A stretch of DNA of 37,283 nt from an uncultured Prochlorococcus sp. (GCA_902587615.1 CACILY010000009.1:1-37283), one strand, 5' to 3'; positions 16,757 through 24,365 are shown, counted from the first letter of the stretch. Made by a program: numbers and translations. Notes: generated by a model from the sequence alone, not told the origin.

Positions 16757-18508
16757 ATGAAAATTCCAGATTACTCTACGCAAGTATCAAATGTATTAGT
16801 AATAGGTAGCGGAGGGGCAGGATTAAGATCAGCTATAGAGGCAAAGATGTTAGGCCTAGATGTGAGAGTTTTAGGGAAGAGGTCAAAATTAGATGTTCAT
16901 ACTGTTCTTGCTGCGGGAGGAATAAATGCCGCCTTAGGGAATCTCGATAAGAATGATTCATGGCAACAACATTTTGCTGATACATATATAGAGGGCTATG
17001 GAATAGGAGATTCACAGCAAATAGAAATAATGGTGAAAGAATCACCAAAAGCTGTTAAAGAAATAGATGAATGGGGAGCTAATTTTGAAAAACTAGATGA
17101 TGGGAGACTAGACCAAAGATTTTTTGGGGCACATACATATAGAAGAACATGCTATTCAGGCGATTACACAGGTCAATCAATTTTGAATGCCTTATTAAAG
17201 AAGGCAACTCAACTAAATATTCCAATTCATGATTCTGAATATATAACTGACCTCTTAATCCATGATGGAATATGCTTTGGAGCTATATCCTTTAATCTTA
17301 ATGATGCTAATAAAACAATTCATCTATCAGATGCAGTTATTCTATGTACTGGAGGTCATACAAGAATTTGGAAGAAAAGTTCTTCTAGGAAGTATGAGAA
17401 TAATGGTGATGGTTATTACCTTGGACTAAAAGCAGGATGTACATTAACAGATATGGAAATGGTTCAATTTCATCCAACGGGTATGGTTCTGCCAGAAGAA
17501 ATCGCTGGGACATTGGTAACAGAAGCAGTAAGAGGTGAAGGAGGAAAATTGTTCAATTCAAATGGTGAAAGGTTTATGGGAAAATACGATAATAAGAGAA
17601 TGGAGTTATCAACTAGAGATATTGTAGCAATGGCTAATTACAAGGAGATAATTGAAGGTCGAGGAACAAATAATGGTGGTATTTATTTAGACATAAGTCA
17701 TAAGGATAAAGATTATATTGTTGAAAAATTACCGAGAATTTACAGGCAGTTTATTGAAACTCAAATGATTGATATTTCAAAGCAGCCAATGGAAGTTGCT
17801 CCTACTGCTCATTACTCTATGGGTGGTATTGTTGCTACAGCAGAAGAGCATTGGACAGGAGTAGAAGGATTATTTTCGGCCGGTGAGGTGACTGGTGGAC
17901 TACATGGTGCTAATAGATTGGGAGGCAATTCACTAGCCGAAATATTAGTTTTTGGTAAATGTGCGGGCAAGGCCGCAGGAGATTATTCAAAAAAACTGAA
18001 ATCTCAAATGAGAAATAAAAACTCTATACTTGATGGCTTGGATAATATAAATAGTAGAATAAGGAAAGGAGATATTCTTCCCTCAGAAATACAATATGAG
18101 TTAAGTAATATTATGTGGAAAGATTGTGGTGTCATTAAGAATGAAGAGTCACTAAAAAATGGTTTAGAAAAAATCAAAGGACTAAAGGAATCCTTAAAAG
18201 AATTAGATATTAGAATTGAATATAATAACAATAAAGATCTTGCTAATTCTTTTGACATCGAGGCCTCAATTATATGTGCAGAAGCAACAATTATTTCAGC
18301 TATTGAAAGGAAGGAGAGTAGAGGCGCCCATCAAAGAAGTGACTATCTTACAACTAATATTAATGAAGAAGTAAATTATAGAGTAAAGTTAAATCAAGGT
18401 ACTCTGGAGATAGATAAAGTAAAGATAAGCCCACTTCGCAAAGAACTCAGTTTAATCATTGCTGACTCAAGTCAAATAACAAATTTCAAAAATAAATTAA
18501 TTGAATAA
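16757..18508 (+). CDS. sdhA: Succinate dehydrogenase/fumarate reductase flavoprotein subunit, 583 aa
   Basis: A flavoprotein that interconverts succinate and fumarate. The FAD-binding motif IGSGGAGLRSAIEAK is at 16-30. H48 in VHTVLAAGGINAALGN sits where SdhA/FrdA attaches FAD covalently. The substrate-site segments are present: RRTCYSGDYTG, HPTGM, LVTEAVRGEGGKLFNSNGERFM with the key Arg, HYSMGGIVATAEEHW and GANRLGGNSLAEILVFG. The length fits cyanobacterial SdhA (about 575). L-aspartate oxidase is a less likely reading because of the HYSMGGI context. No gene for the iron-sulfur subunit SdhB or for a membrane anchor lies next to it; only a 30-codon frame of no clear meaning follows its stop. 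Confidence 0.9.
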   Translation: MKIPDYSTQVSNVLVIGSGGAGLRSAIEAKMLGLDVRVLGKRSKLDVHTVLAAGGINAALGNLDKNDSWQQHFADTYIEGYGIGDSQQIEIMVKESPKAVKEIDEWGANFEKLDDGRLDQRFFGAHTYRRTCYSGDYTGQSILNALLKKATQLNIPIHDSEYITDLLIHDGICFGAISFNLNDANKTIHLSDAVILCTGGHTRIWKKSSSRKYENNGDGYYLGLKAGCTLTDMEMVQFHPTGMVLPEEIAGTLVTEAVRGEGGKLFNSNGERFMGKYDNKRMELSTRDIVAMANYKEIIEGRGTNNGGIYLDISHKDKDYIVEKLPRIYRQFIETQMIDISKQPMEVAPTAHYSMGGIVATAEEHWTGVEGLFSAGEVTGGLHGANRLGGNSLAEILVFGKCAGKAAGDYSKKLKSQMRNKNSILDGLDNINSRIRKGDILPSEIQYELSNIMWKDCGVIKNEESLKNGLEKIKGLKESLKELDIRIEYNNNKDLANSFDIEASIICAEATIISAIERKESRGAHQRSDYLTTNINEEVNYRVKLNQGTLEIDKVKISPLRKELSLIIADSSQITNFKNKLIE

Positions 18509-18735
18509 AATCGAAACAATATTCGAAAACTACTCAAAAGGATTAAATGGAGAGCCTTATAATTCGTGCGATTTAAAAAAGTCAATAAGCTAGAAGATAT
18601 TTAACCAGCGAAGGAAAAGATGAACAACCACTTCTCAGATCGACCACAGCGAATGTTCGGTTAGCCGTAATATCCCTGACCACGATTACAAGAGTTATCA
18701 ATTAGTTTTTCTACACCTGTGAGTACAAGGTTCAA
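18509..18735. other. Intergenic region after sdhA
   Basis: There is no clear gene in these 227 bases. A 30-codon frame overlaps the sdhA stop (18503-18595) and a 14-codon frame opens at ATG 18619; neither is convincing. GTAAT and ATTAC arms flank an ATCCCTGACCACG core near 18668-18690, a small inverted repeat that could belong to a regulatory RNA or promoter. Confidence 0.3.
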
Positions 18736-18852
18736 ATGGCTCAACGAATTTACGTTGTCTTAAATAGAATCCCATCAGGCAATAGGGATTTATTAGAATT
18801 TGTTTTTTTCTGCGGAGTAGGTTTTACGGCAGGATCACTGGGATTGATTTAA
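18736..18852 (+). CDS. Tiny membrane-type protein, 38 aa
   Basis: It runs from ATG at 18736 to TAA at 18850-18852. The N-terminus MAQRIYVVLNRIPSGNRDLL is soluble and basic. The rest (EFVFFCGVGFTAGSLGLI) is one hydrophobic helix ending at the stop codon. That is a sensible small-protein layout and the codon use is in keeping with neighbours. It is not recognised. Confidence 0.5.
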   Translation: MAQRIYVVLNRIPSGNRDLLEFVFFCGVGFTAGSLGLI

Positions 18853-18896
18853 ATAATATATAGAAAATTCATAAATAAAAAATAGATTGAATCCTC

Positions 18897-19643
18897 TTAC
18901 TTCCTAAGAGGGCTAGCAAACTCTATAGATAAAATTTTATCTACCAATTGTGTTTTATTTAGTTTTGAAGTTTTGGGTATGCCTCTCAACAAATTCCTTA
19001 GCTCAAGATTCTTTTTCTTGTTTAAATCATCTTTCCTATCAAGAAAATCAATATGATTAAATTTTTCACTACCAGAGACTAATATATCAGAAGATTTAGG
19101 CAATTTACTTGTATCATGATATTTTAATAAAGAAGGGAAGTATGATATTAATCCTCTTGAAAAAATAATAAAAACCTCTCCAAATAGAAGTGCAATCAAT
19201 AGTAGATGCTCAATTACAGAATCAATGTTAACTGAAGTTTCTTTAAATACAGCAATGAATTCCCTCGGATTAATTTCTCTTTTTAAAGGTTTTACGGATA
19301 AAGCTCGTAGATCTTTATGTGATATTTTCAAGTCTTGAGTATTACTGACTTTCTTAATATGGCTTTCATCTAGATTTGGAAAGATATCTTTACTAGCTTT
19401 TGAATCTTTTTTTACCACTGAAGATTTGTTTAAATCTTTACTCTTCCAATTACTAATTAAAATAAAAAGTATCAAGCAAACTAAACAAAAGATTATTGAA
19501 AACGTAATGATTAGAACCTGGTTTGGCCATTGCTCATTAAACCCAGCTTGATCGAAAAGATTTTGGGCATATCTTGTTGCACCATCATCTGACCATCCGA
19601 GCAATTTCAACTCTTCTATTCTCTGAGATAAATCTTGTCTCAA
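18897..19643 (-). CDS. Membrane-anchored protein with C-terminal SAP-like motif, 248 aa
   Basis: The N-terminus is soluble (QRIEELKLLGWSDDGATRYA). Hydrophobic helices lie at about 41-64 and 143-168, separated by a charged loop rich in Lys and Ser. The C-terminal 40 residues, LELRNLLRGIPKTSKLNKTQ followed by LVDKILSIEF, resemble the SAP / Rho-N helix-extended-helix that binds nucleic acid. A nucleic-acid-binding tail tethered to a membrane is an odd combination. The family is not recognised. It is 62 bp from the NRAMP-like gene on the same strand and may be co-transcribed with it. Confidence 0.65.
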   Translation of the reverse strand: MRQDLSQRIEELKLLGWSDDGATRYAQNLFDQAGFNEQWPNQVLIITFSIIFCLVCLILFILISNWKSKDLNKSSVVKKDSKASKDIFPNLDESHIKKVSNTQDLKISHKDLRALSVKPLKREINPREFIAVFKETSVNIDSVIEHLLLIALLFGEVFIIFSRGLISYFPSLLKYHDTSKLPKSSDILVSGSEKFNHIDFLDRKDDLNKKKNLELRNLLRGIPKTSKLNKTQLVDKILSIEFASPLRK

Positions 19644-19705
19644 GGTAATAATTCACATTACATCTATTCTCCTTAAAAATCATTTAATGTCTAATTTATT
19701 TAGTT

Positions 19706-21010
19706 TCAAACACCTAGTCCAAAAAATGCATTAGCCACAAAAAGCAAGCTAAATCCACCTAAAAAAATCAATCCCATCCAACATAAAAATCTCATAAAAA
19801 GACCATATTGGTGTTTTGCAGGAACTAATGAACTGTTAATAGTATCCATTGCCATCCATGCAAACAAAGGGGCCGTAAGAAAACTACCGGTCATCGCAGC
19901 AAAAACAAAATCTTTAACACCGATACCTCCTGATCTAGCGATAAGAAGAGCAGCTAAGGCAACAAATACATGTACAACAATCCATTTTTGTAACAGACTT
20001 TGTTCTGAAGCTGAAGAGAAATTAATTTTCTCTCTTTTTTTTCTTAAAAGTACTTGAATGGCAGAAATACTTCTAGGGTAGGCATCTAAGCAAGTTAAAG
20101 TTGTACTAAACATTGCAGCAAAGGAAGCTGGAACAATAATCCATCTAGCCCAATTACCCATAGACTCTGTATAAATACGAATAAGGTTTTGAGCAAAAGA
20201 AACTCCACTTCCCGATAGCATTGCATCCCCACTTTCATACATAGTGAATGCACCAAGAGTTACAAAAAATATCGCCGTGATAACAGTAATTAAATACCCT
20301 AAATTGAAATCCATTTCAGATTCAGCAAGAGTTGGTATGTAATTATTGTTTTTGGAGCTAGAAAACATCCATAAAGATGGCCAAACACATAATTCGACAG
20401 GGCCAGGCATCCATCCCATTAAAGGGATCAAGAATGATAAATTAGAAAGCTTCCAGGGACTAGGATTAGAATCAATCCAACTAGAATATAATCTTTCTTC
20501 CGCTCCTCCATTAATCAATGAAAGTACTGCAAAAAAGGTTAGTAAGGTAAGTAAACTAACAAGAATTTTCGATATGCGGTCTAAGGCTTTGTATTGACCT
20601 ACTAGTAGGATTAGTCCACTAACTACTAAAACTCCAATAGATAAATCCATTGGAGGGTATCCAGAAAAAATAGGAATGTTGGTTAAAAGTAATCCTGATA
20701 CGAAGCTGACTGCTGCAATAGTAAAAGTACCAGTAATCAAGCTAACAATTAAATAAAGAGGCAAGTACAAATTGTTTCGAGCCTGAAAGCCCTCTAACAA
20801 AGAAATGCCTGTTGATGCTGTAAATCGCGTCCCTACTAAGAGAAATGGGTATTTCATAAGGTTAGTAAGCAAAATCAAGCCAACCAATGCAAATCCAAAC
20901 TTGGCTCCTGCGGTTGTTGACGACATCAAATGAGAGCCACCGATACAAGCACCTGCAAATAAAATTCCTGGTCCTATGGTTTTTCGAAAGCCTCGTATTG
21001 AGATCTTCAT
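19706..21010 (-). CDS. NRAMP-fold transporter lacking DPGN, 434 aa
   Basis: It has about 11 membrane helices with NRAMP-family layout: TIGPGILFAGACIGGSHLMS in helix 1, TAGAKFGFALVGLILLTNLM in helices 1-2, the VGTRFTASTGISLLEGF segment, and a final FAAMTGSFLTAPLFAWMAMD. The helix-1 DPGN motif that binds Mn/Fe in NRAMPs is replaced by the GGSH region, and the helix-6 MPH motif reads MYESGDAM. The substrate is therefore probably not the usual Mn2+ or Fe2+. I chose the ATG at 21010, which gives MKISIRGF; the frame also extends to a TTG at 21073 (455 aa), but without helical content or a clear Shine-Dalgarno. Confidence 0.8.
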   Translation of the reverse strand: MKISIRGFRKTIGPGILFAGACIGGSHLMSSTTAGAKFGFALVGLILLTNLMKYPFLLVGTRFTASTGISLLEGFQARNNLYLPLYLIVSLITGTFTIAAVSFVSGLLLTNIPIFSGYPPMDLSIGVLVVSGLILLVGQYKALDRISKILVSLLTLLTFFAVLSLINGGAEERLYSSWIDSNPSPWKLSNLSFLIPLMGWMPGPVELCVWPSLWMFSSSKNNNYIPTLAESEMDFNLGYLITVITAIFFVTLGAFTMYESGDAMLSGSGVSFAQNLIRIYTESMGNWARWIIVPASFAAMFSTTLTCLDAYPRSISAIQVLLRKKREKINFSSASEQSLLQKWIVVHVFVALAALLIARSGGIGVKDFVFAAMTGSFLTAPLFAWMAMDTINSSLVPAKHQYGLFMRFLCWMGLIFLGGFSLLFVANAFFGLGV

Positions 21011-21170
21011 CGTTATATAAGCGTTAAAAGCATATTGGTCGATAGAGTCTTCTTTGAATAACTCACATAACAAAATTAGATAATTAATATTAAAAGGGTA
21101 ATAAAAAGACAGTATTTACCTGGTGTAATTGTTGACTACTAAGATAATATTTAGTTAATGCTCTTGTTGT

Positions 21171-21533
21171 TCAATATGTTTCTTCAGGCAAATGGCAAGA
21201 GGATTCTGCAACTTTACCATTAGGTAAAAGTTTTGCTAATCGAGGAGAATTTTGATGCAACCCATTCTCTAGGTCTTTATAACTCCATAACCATTTTTTA
21301 TCAGTGAAACTTATTTCGCCTGCATTAAATGAAATTGGCAGCATAATATTTTCATCCTTCCACTTAATAACAACAAATGCTCCCTGATCTATTTGATCAA
21401 GATCATTTATAACCAAAAAATCGCCATTCAAATTATTTCTTATAGTTGCATTTAAATATTCTCCATCACAAACAAAAATAGTATGGGGAATAATTGAGAA
21501 GAAAAAACTTAAAAATAAAGTGAGAATGTACAA
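21171..21533 (-). CDS. Small secreted protein, 120 aa
   Basis: A hydrophobic N-terminus, MYILTLFLSFFFSIIPHTIF, looks like a signal peptide, with cleavage possible near VCDG. The mature part is about 98 residues and predicted beta-rich (GAFVVIKWKDENIMLPISFN; EISFTDKKWLWSYKD). It has two cysteines, just after the signal and in ESSCHLPEE, which could form a disulfide in the periplasm. Not recognised; similar short exported proteins are common in marine cyanobacteria. Confidence 0.65.
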   Translation of the reverse strand: MYILTLFLSFFFSIIPHTIFVCDGEYLNATIRNNLNGDFLVINDLDQIDQGAFVVIKWKDENIMLPISFNAGEISFTDKKWLWSYKDLENGLHQNSPRLAKLLPNGKVAESSCHLPEETY

Positions 21534-21623
21534 AATTAATTTCGATTGGATTATTCTAAGAAATCATTCTTATGAATTAATAATATAGTTTTTAAGCAGA
21601 AACAAAAGGAATGTTTAAGATAA

Positions 21624-21809
21624 TTAATCATATCCTCCCCACTGACGTCCAATCTCAAAACCCCAAGATCTTGCTAGCTTTACTACTTCATCATGTGAAG
21701 TGCAAGATATTAAGAGCTCTTTACGCTTAGGGAAAGAATTTACAGATGCAAGTAATAAATTAAGTTGTTCTACCTTTTTTACGAATCCTAAGAAATCTTT
21801 CTCGGACAT
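21624..21809 (-). CDS. Nif11-like short protein, 61 aa
   Basis: It begins MSEKDFLGFVKKVEQLNLLL and later has SHDEVVKLARSWGFEIG. This is the Nif11 pattern: S-x-x-x-[LF]-x-x-F-x-x-K-V at the start and a D-E-V-x-x-[LI]-A-x-x-x-G-F-E-[IL] helix. Nif11 domains act as leader peptides of modified peptides (for example prochlorosins) or as stand-alone small proteins. Here the tail after the domain is only RQWGGYD, with no Cys and no GG-type cleavage site followed by a core. A stand-alone regulator or orphan is therefore more likely than a peptide precursor. No lanthipeptide synthetase is in the window. Confidence 0.7.
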   Translation of the reverse strand: MSEKDFLGFVKKVEQLNLLLASVNSFPKRKELLISCTSHDEVVKLARSWGFEIGRQWGGYD

Positions 21810-22035
21810 AATTGAGAGCAGTAAAAAAATAATCTTTCAATATTATTACCTAAGCTAAGATTATTTGACAAAATAAATTTACAGAAGCAATCTTAATGAA
21901 TCAGTCTATTTTACAAGAAAAATCGCATTCAGTTAAATTTTTTGGATCAAGTAATCTAAGAATTCTAAGCTTGTCTATTTCAGTCAACTCCCCATCGGAA
22001 TTCCATTTAAGTGTCGTTTTTCTTTGAGGAAATGA

Positions 22036-22230
22036 CTACTCAAATTTATAAGCATTTAATAGGGGCAATCTAGACTCAAAGGTATCTAATATTTTTTTTG
22101 CAGAATGCAAGTTTCGCGAAAATCGACAAATAGTTTTAGAACAAGATTGGAATAATCTATTGTTTGCTTTACTAAAGCAAACAATAGACCCTCCTATTGG
22201 ACTGATATAAACCGTTTTAGTATTTAACAT
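22036..22230 (-). CDS. Hypothetical basic protein, 64 aa
   Basis: Its ATG (22228-22230) lies inside the last codons of the upstream twin-CX3C gene, overlapping by 7 bases, a typical translational-coupling arrangement. The protein is basic, with three cysteines (IVCFSKANNRLFQSCSKTIC) and no clear membrane helix. Not recognised. It could be a spurious frame, but the overlap favours a real gene. Confidence 0.45.
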   Translation of the reverse strand: MLNTKTVYISPIGGSIVCFSKANNRLFQSCSKTICRFSRNLHSAKKILDTFESRLPLLNAYKFE

Positions 22231-22382
22231 TCATCCACCTCCCCTTTCAAATGAACTGCAACACATTCAGTCAAGCATTCAATCTCTTCATTTCTTAAAG
22301 AACATGCTGTAATACATTCGAAATAAGAGTCAACTGCATCAATTTCCTCAATGAATTCAATCTGATCTTTTCTATCAGACAT
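22224..22382 (-). CDS. Twin-CX3C mini-protein, 52 aa
   Basis: ATG at 22380-22382 is preceded by AAGGAG about 9 bases upstream. The protein is acidic and helical, with two CX3C pairs: C23-I-T-A-C27 in YFECITACSL and C36-L-T-E-C40 in IECLTECVAV, plus C52 as the last residue. Two CX3C motifs in facing helices form the coiled-coil-helix fold of small Tim-like proteins, or could bind a metal. The function is unknown. The stop overlaps the start of the next gene. I place this call above the downstream one because of the Shine-Dalgarno and the regular Cys spacing. Confidence 0.65.
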   Translation of the reverse strand: MSDRKDQIEFIEEIDAVDSYFECITACSLRNEEIECLTECVAVHLKGEVDEC

Positions 22383-22712
22383 AATCAAAATCTCCTTCAA
22401 GGGGAGGCTTTCCTAGCACATTTTCTCTAAATAATCATAAGTTAATAACAAGATATAAACTACTTAGGTAATAATTACTACGCAAAAAACAAGAAGAAAG
22501 GGTTATTCAAGTCGTTAATTATTTCTTCAGATTTTATTCAATAGTTCAATCCGGGCGTAAGAATTGAAAGATTTTCCTCTCAAAAGCTCTCTTCACTATG
22601 GATTGATTGAAGATTCAAGTTTTAAAGTTGAACTCATAAGAGTCGCAAATTAGATCACATCCTGCATAAATTACATTTATAGGTTAAGGTCACCTTCCCT
22701 GCTACTCAAAAT
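22383..22712. other. Intergenic region, no gene seen
   Basis: About 330 AT-rich bases between the twin-CX3C gene (minus strand) and the 59-aa gene (plus strand). They should hold two divergent promoters. I see no convincing RNA gene or long repeat here. Confidence 0.4.
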
Positions 22713-22892
22713 ATGACCAGTACAGGCTTTGATCGCAATGGACTTGATGGCGCAGGCATTCATTGGCTGCAATATCTATCAATGACATCAATGTCATTGA
22801 TGATTTTTCTCATAGCACTTGATAAAGCCATCCCAAGTTTTCATAATTTAATATTGTTTTACCTAGCGAAAGCTGGGATTTTATGCACTTAA
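22713..22892 (+). CDS. Small membrane protein, 59 aa
   Basis: ATG at 22713 to TAA at 22890-22892. It begins MTSTGFDRNGLDGAGIHWLQ, a polar stretch. A methionine-rich hydrophobic helix follows at about 22-37 (YLSMTSMSLMIFLIAL), and then FHNLILFYLAKAGIL. It could be a membrane-associated small protein. No strong Shine-Dalgarno is present. The part coding for SMTSMSL contains a perfect 10-bp inverted repeat. Not recognised. Confidence 0.5.
   Translation: MTSTGFDRNGLDGAGIHWLQYLSMTSMSLMIFLIALDKAIPSFHNLILFYLAKAGILCT
22778..22801. repeat. Perfect 10-bp inverted repeat within the 59-aa gene
   Basis: ATCAATGACA, spacer TCAA, TGTCATTGAT. It would form a stable hairpin in RNA or a dyad operator in DNA. 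There is no T run after it, so it is not a standard terminator. Confidence 0.75.
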
Positions 22893-23081
22893 AATCACCT
22901 GCCATAGGAGGTAAAACAAGTATTGATTTCGATCTTTTCACTTCATAAAGCTAACTGACATACTAACCAAAGCAAAACATCCCTCGTCAAATGAATAAAG
23001 TGAAAATTAAATTTGATTAAAAATAGGTATTTTTAGCTAGAGAGTTGATTAAATTTAAAAATGATTTTTTAACTGATTTTC

Positions 23082-23306
23082 TTGAAAAGTTGTCTTTCAT
23101 TCTTTTATCTCCTGACTTCTTTGTTTTTAGCTGGGTGTTCAGTCAATCCAAGAGAAAATCCCACGCCTGCTCTTTTTGATAGCAAATTGGAAGCTGAAAA
23201 AGCAGCCAAAGATTTCAATTGCACTGGGGCCCATAAAATGGGCAATAAGTGGATGCCTTGCGAAAAGCATAGTGATTCAGATCATCACCACCACCACAAT
23301 CACTAG
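23082..23306 (+). CDS. DUF3721 lipoprotein with histidine-rich tail, 74 aa
   Basis: TTG start. The N-terminus KSCLSFFYLLTSLFLAGCS is a lipoprotein signal with lipobox L-A-G-C, so the mature protein starts at C19 and should be lipid-anchored. DUF3721 follows: KLEAEKAAKDFNCTGAHKMG then NKWMPC, the C-x-G-A/V-H-K-M-G-x-K-W-M-P-C signature. The C-terminus is HSDSDHHHHHNH, a likely metal-binding tail. It is 8 bp from the next gene, which carries a second DUF3721, so the two probably form an operon. DUF3721 is of unknown function; the Cys/His pattern suggests metal binding. Confidence 0.85.
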   Translation: MKSCLSFFYLLTSLFLAGCSVNPRENPTPALFDSKLEAEKAAKDFNCTGAHKMGNKWMPCEKHSDSDHHHHHNH

Positions 23307-23314
23307 ATTCAGTA

Positions 23315-23755
23315 ATGCATGTCAATCTAAAAGCTAGTGATCAAAACCAAGAACAAAACTCTTCTCATTGCGGCAGTAAGCCAAAAAAATTAGCCATAGG
23401 AATAGCTCCTCTTGGGTTGGTATCAATTGGGATTGTGCCTATGGGAATAGTAACTATTGGAATAGTTCCAATGGGTGTAGTCTCTATTGGAGTTGTTGCG
23501 ATGGGCGTAGTTAACGCTTCAATAGTTGGCATGGGAATATTCTCTGCAGGCATAACAACTATGGGCTTAAAAGTATGGAGTCCTGAAGCAATAGTTCCAC
23601 AAGAAAGGATAGATAAAACTTCTAACACTCAAGACAAAAACATTTACGCTTATTCCAGCAGGTCAAGAGCACAGGCAGAAGCTAAAAAGATTGGATGCTT
23701 AGGCGTTCATAAGATGGGAGACAAATGGATGCCATGTGCAATCCACGGTAGATAG
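23315..23755 (+). CDS. Glycine-pentapeptide-repeat protein fused to DUF3721, 146 aa
   Basis: After a polar 25-residue N-terminus comes a repeat with Gly exactly every fifth residue: 29, 34, 39, 44, 49, 54, 59, 64, 74, 79 and 84, with Ser at 69. The unit is G-[IV]-V-[PST]-[MI], and Met alternates with Ile/Ala to give a 10-residue super-period (Met at 43, 53, 63, 73, 83). The repeat is hydrophobic and could form a small beta-helix or a membrane-embedded segment. A linker leads to DUF3721 at about 115-143: RAQAEAKKIGCLGVHKMGDK then WMPCAIHGR. It shares DUF3721 with the lipoprotein 8 bp upstream. A shorter relative of the repeat follows at 23838. Function unknown. Confidence 0.8.
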   Translation: MHVNLKASDQNQEQNSSHCGSKPKKLAIGIAPLGLVSIGIVPMGIVTIGIVPMGVVSIGVVAMGVVNASIVGMGIFSAGITTMGLKVWSPEAIVPQERIDKTSNTQDKNIYAYSSRSRAQAEAKKIGCLGVHKMGDKWMPCAIHGR

Positions 23756-23837
23756 TGAATAATCTATAGCTTTATCTAAATAAATTGCAAACAACCAAAT
23801 CCATACAAAGCAATAAACTTTTGAGAGTATTTCATAA

Positions 23838-23996
23838 TTGATTTCAACTGGGATAGATTCTCGAGAAAATATTTCTATTGGAGTTGCTTCTATGGGTGTT
23901 TTCACTGTCAGTGCTGTTGGAATGGGGTTAATAAATGCGTGCCTAATCAGTTCTCGCATAATTGTTTATGGTATAAAAATCATAGGGCTTAATTAA
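23838..23996 (+). CDS. Short glycine-pentapeptide-repeat protein, 52 aa, possibly a remnant
   Basis: From a TTG start the frame reads ISIGVASMGVFTVSAVGMGL, the same five-residue glycine repeat as in the gene just upstream: G at 15, 20 and 30 and Ser at 25, where the larger protein has Ser at 69 before G-M-G. It then continues into LINACLISSRIIVYGIKIIG and stops. It lacks DUF3721. It is either a small relative or the degraded copy of a duplicated repeat gene. The start codon is uncertain. Confidence 0.45.
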   Translation: MISTGIDSRENISIGVASMGVFTVSAVGMGLINACLISSRIIVYGIKIIGLN

Positions 23997-24081
23997 AACA
24001 TCATTTAATATAAAAATTAAATCAGTAGTTTTTGAAAATTTACTATATTTAGATCATATATCTCATTTCGAATTACTCAAT

Positions 24082-24216
24082 ATGGGAATCGAGGACCCCA
24101 AGCTTCGTTTATTAATACTTGTATTAATAAATTTTTTAATACTCCTTGCTTTGAAATATTGGATAATGAATAGTACTGCTTTTATCTGGTTATTGAATGG
24201 ATTACCCTCTAATTAA
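24082..24216 (+). CDS. Single-helix small membrane protein, 44 aa
   Basis: ATG at 24082 to TAA at 24214-24216. A short charged N-terminus MGIEDPKLR precedes a hydrophobic helix (LLILVLINFLILLALKYWI), with the tail NSTAFIWLLNGLPSN. A short, AT-rich frame of the kind often found in this genus; not recognised. Confidence 0.5.
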   Translation: MGIEDPKLRLLILVLINFLILLALKYWIMNSTAFIWLLNGLPSN

Positions 24217-24365
24217 AAGGCTGAATTAACATCAGTGATGTTATAAGAAACTTTTTACTTTGAGTCCTAGAGTGAAATAATTTTTTATAGGTAAGAATCA
24301 ATTGCATTTAAATTTTGCACTATAGGTATTCTCTGTTAGAGAATATCTATAGATAATTTTTTCTT

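Noticed and set aside
18503-18595. 30-codon frame overlapping the sdhA stop (LNKIETIFENYSKGL...)
   Set aside because: Considered as a remnant of sdhB or of another coupled gene, but it has no SdhB cysteine motif and no recognisable similarity.
18619-18735. Possible tmRNA or other structured RNA after sdhA
   Set aside because: Only a small GTAAT/ATTAC repeat is visible; no tRNA-like domain or tag sequence, and the gap is too short for tmRNA.
21897-22028. 43-codon plus-strand ORF, and a minus-strand frame reading KWNSDGELTEIDKLRILRLL in the same DNA
   Set aside because: The two frames compete. The plus one is serine-rich and low in quality; the minus one looks more like protein but has no proper start after an upstream stop. 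Possibly a decayed gene; left unannotated.
23365-23959. Minus-strand ORFs opposite the glycine-repeat genes, with Ile/Pro/Thr repeats
   Set aside because: They mirror the plus-strand repeat; the DUF3721 signature and Gly periodicity show the plus strand is coding.
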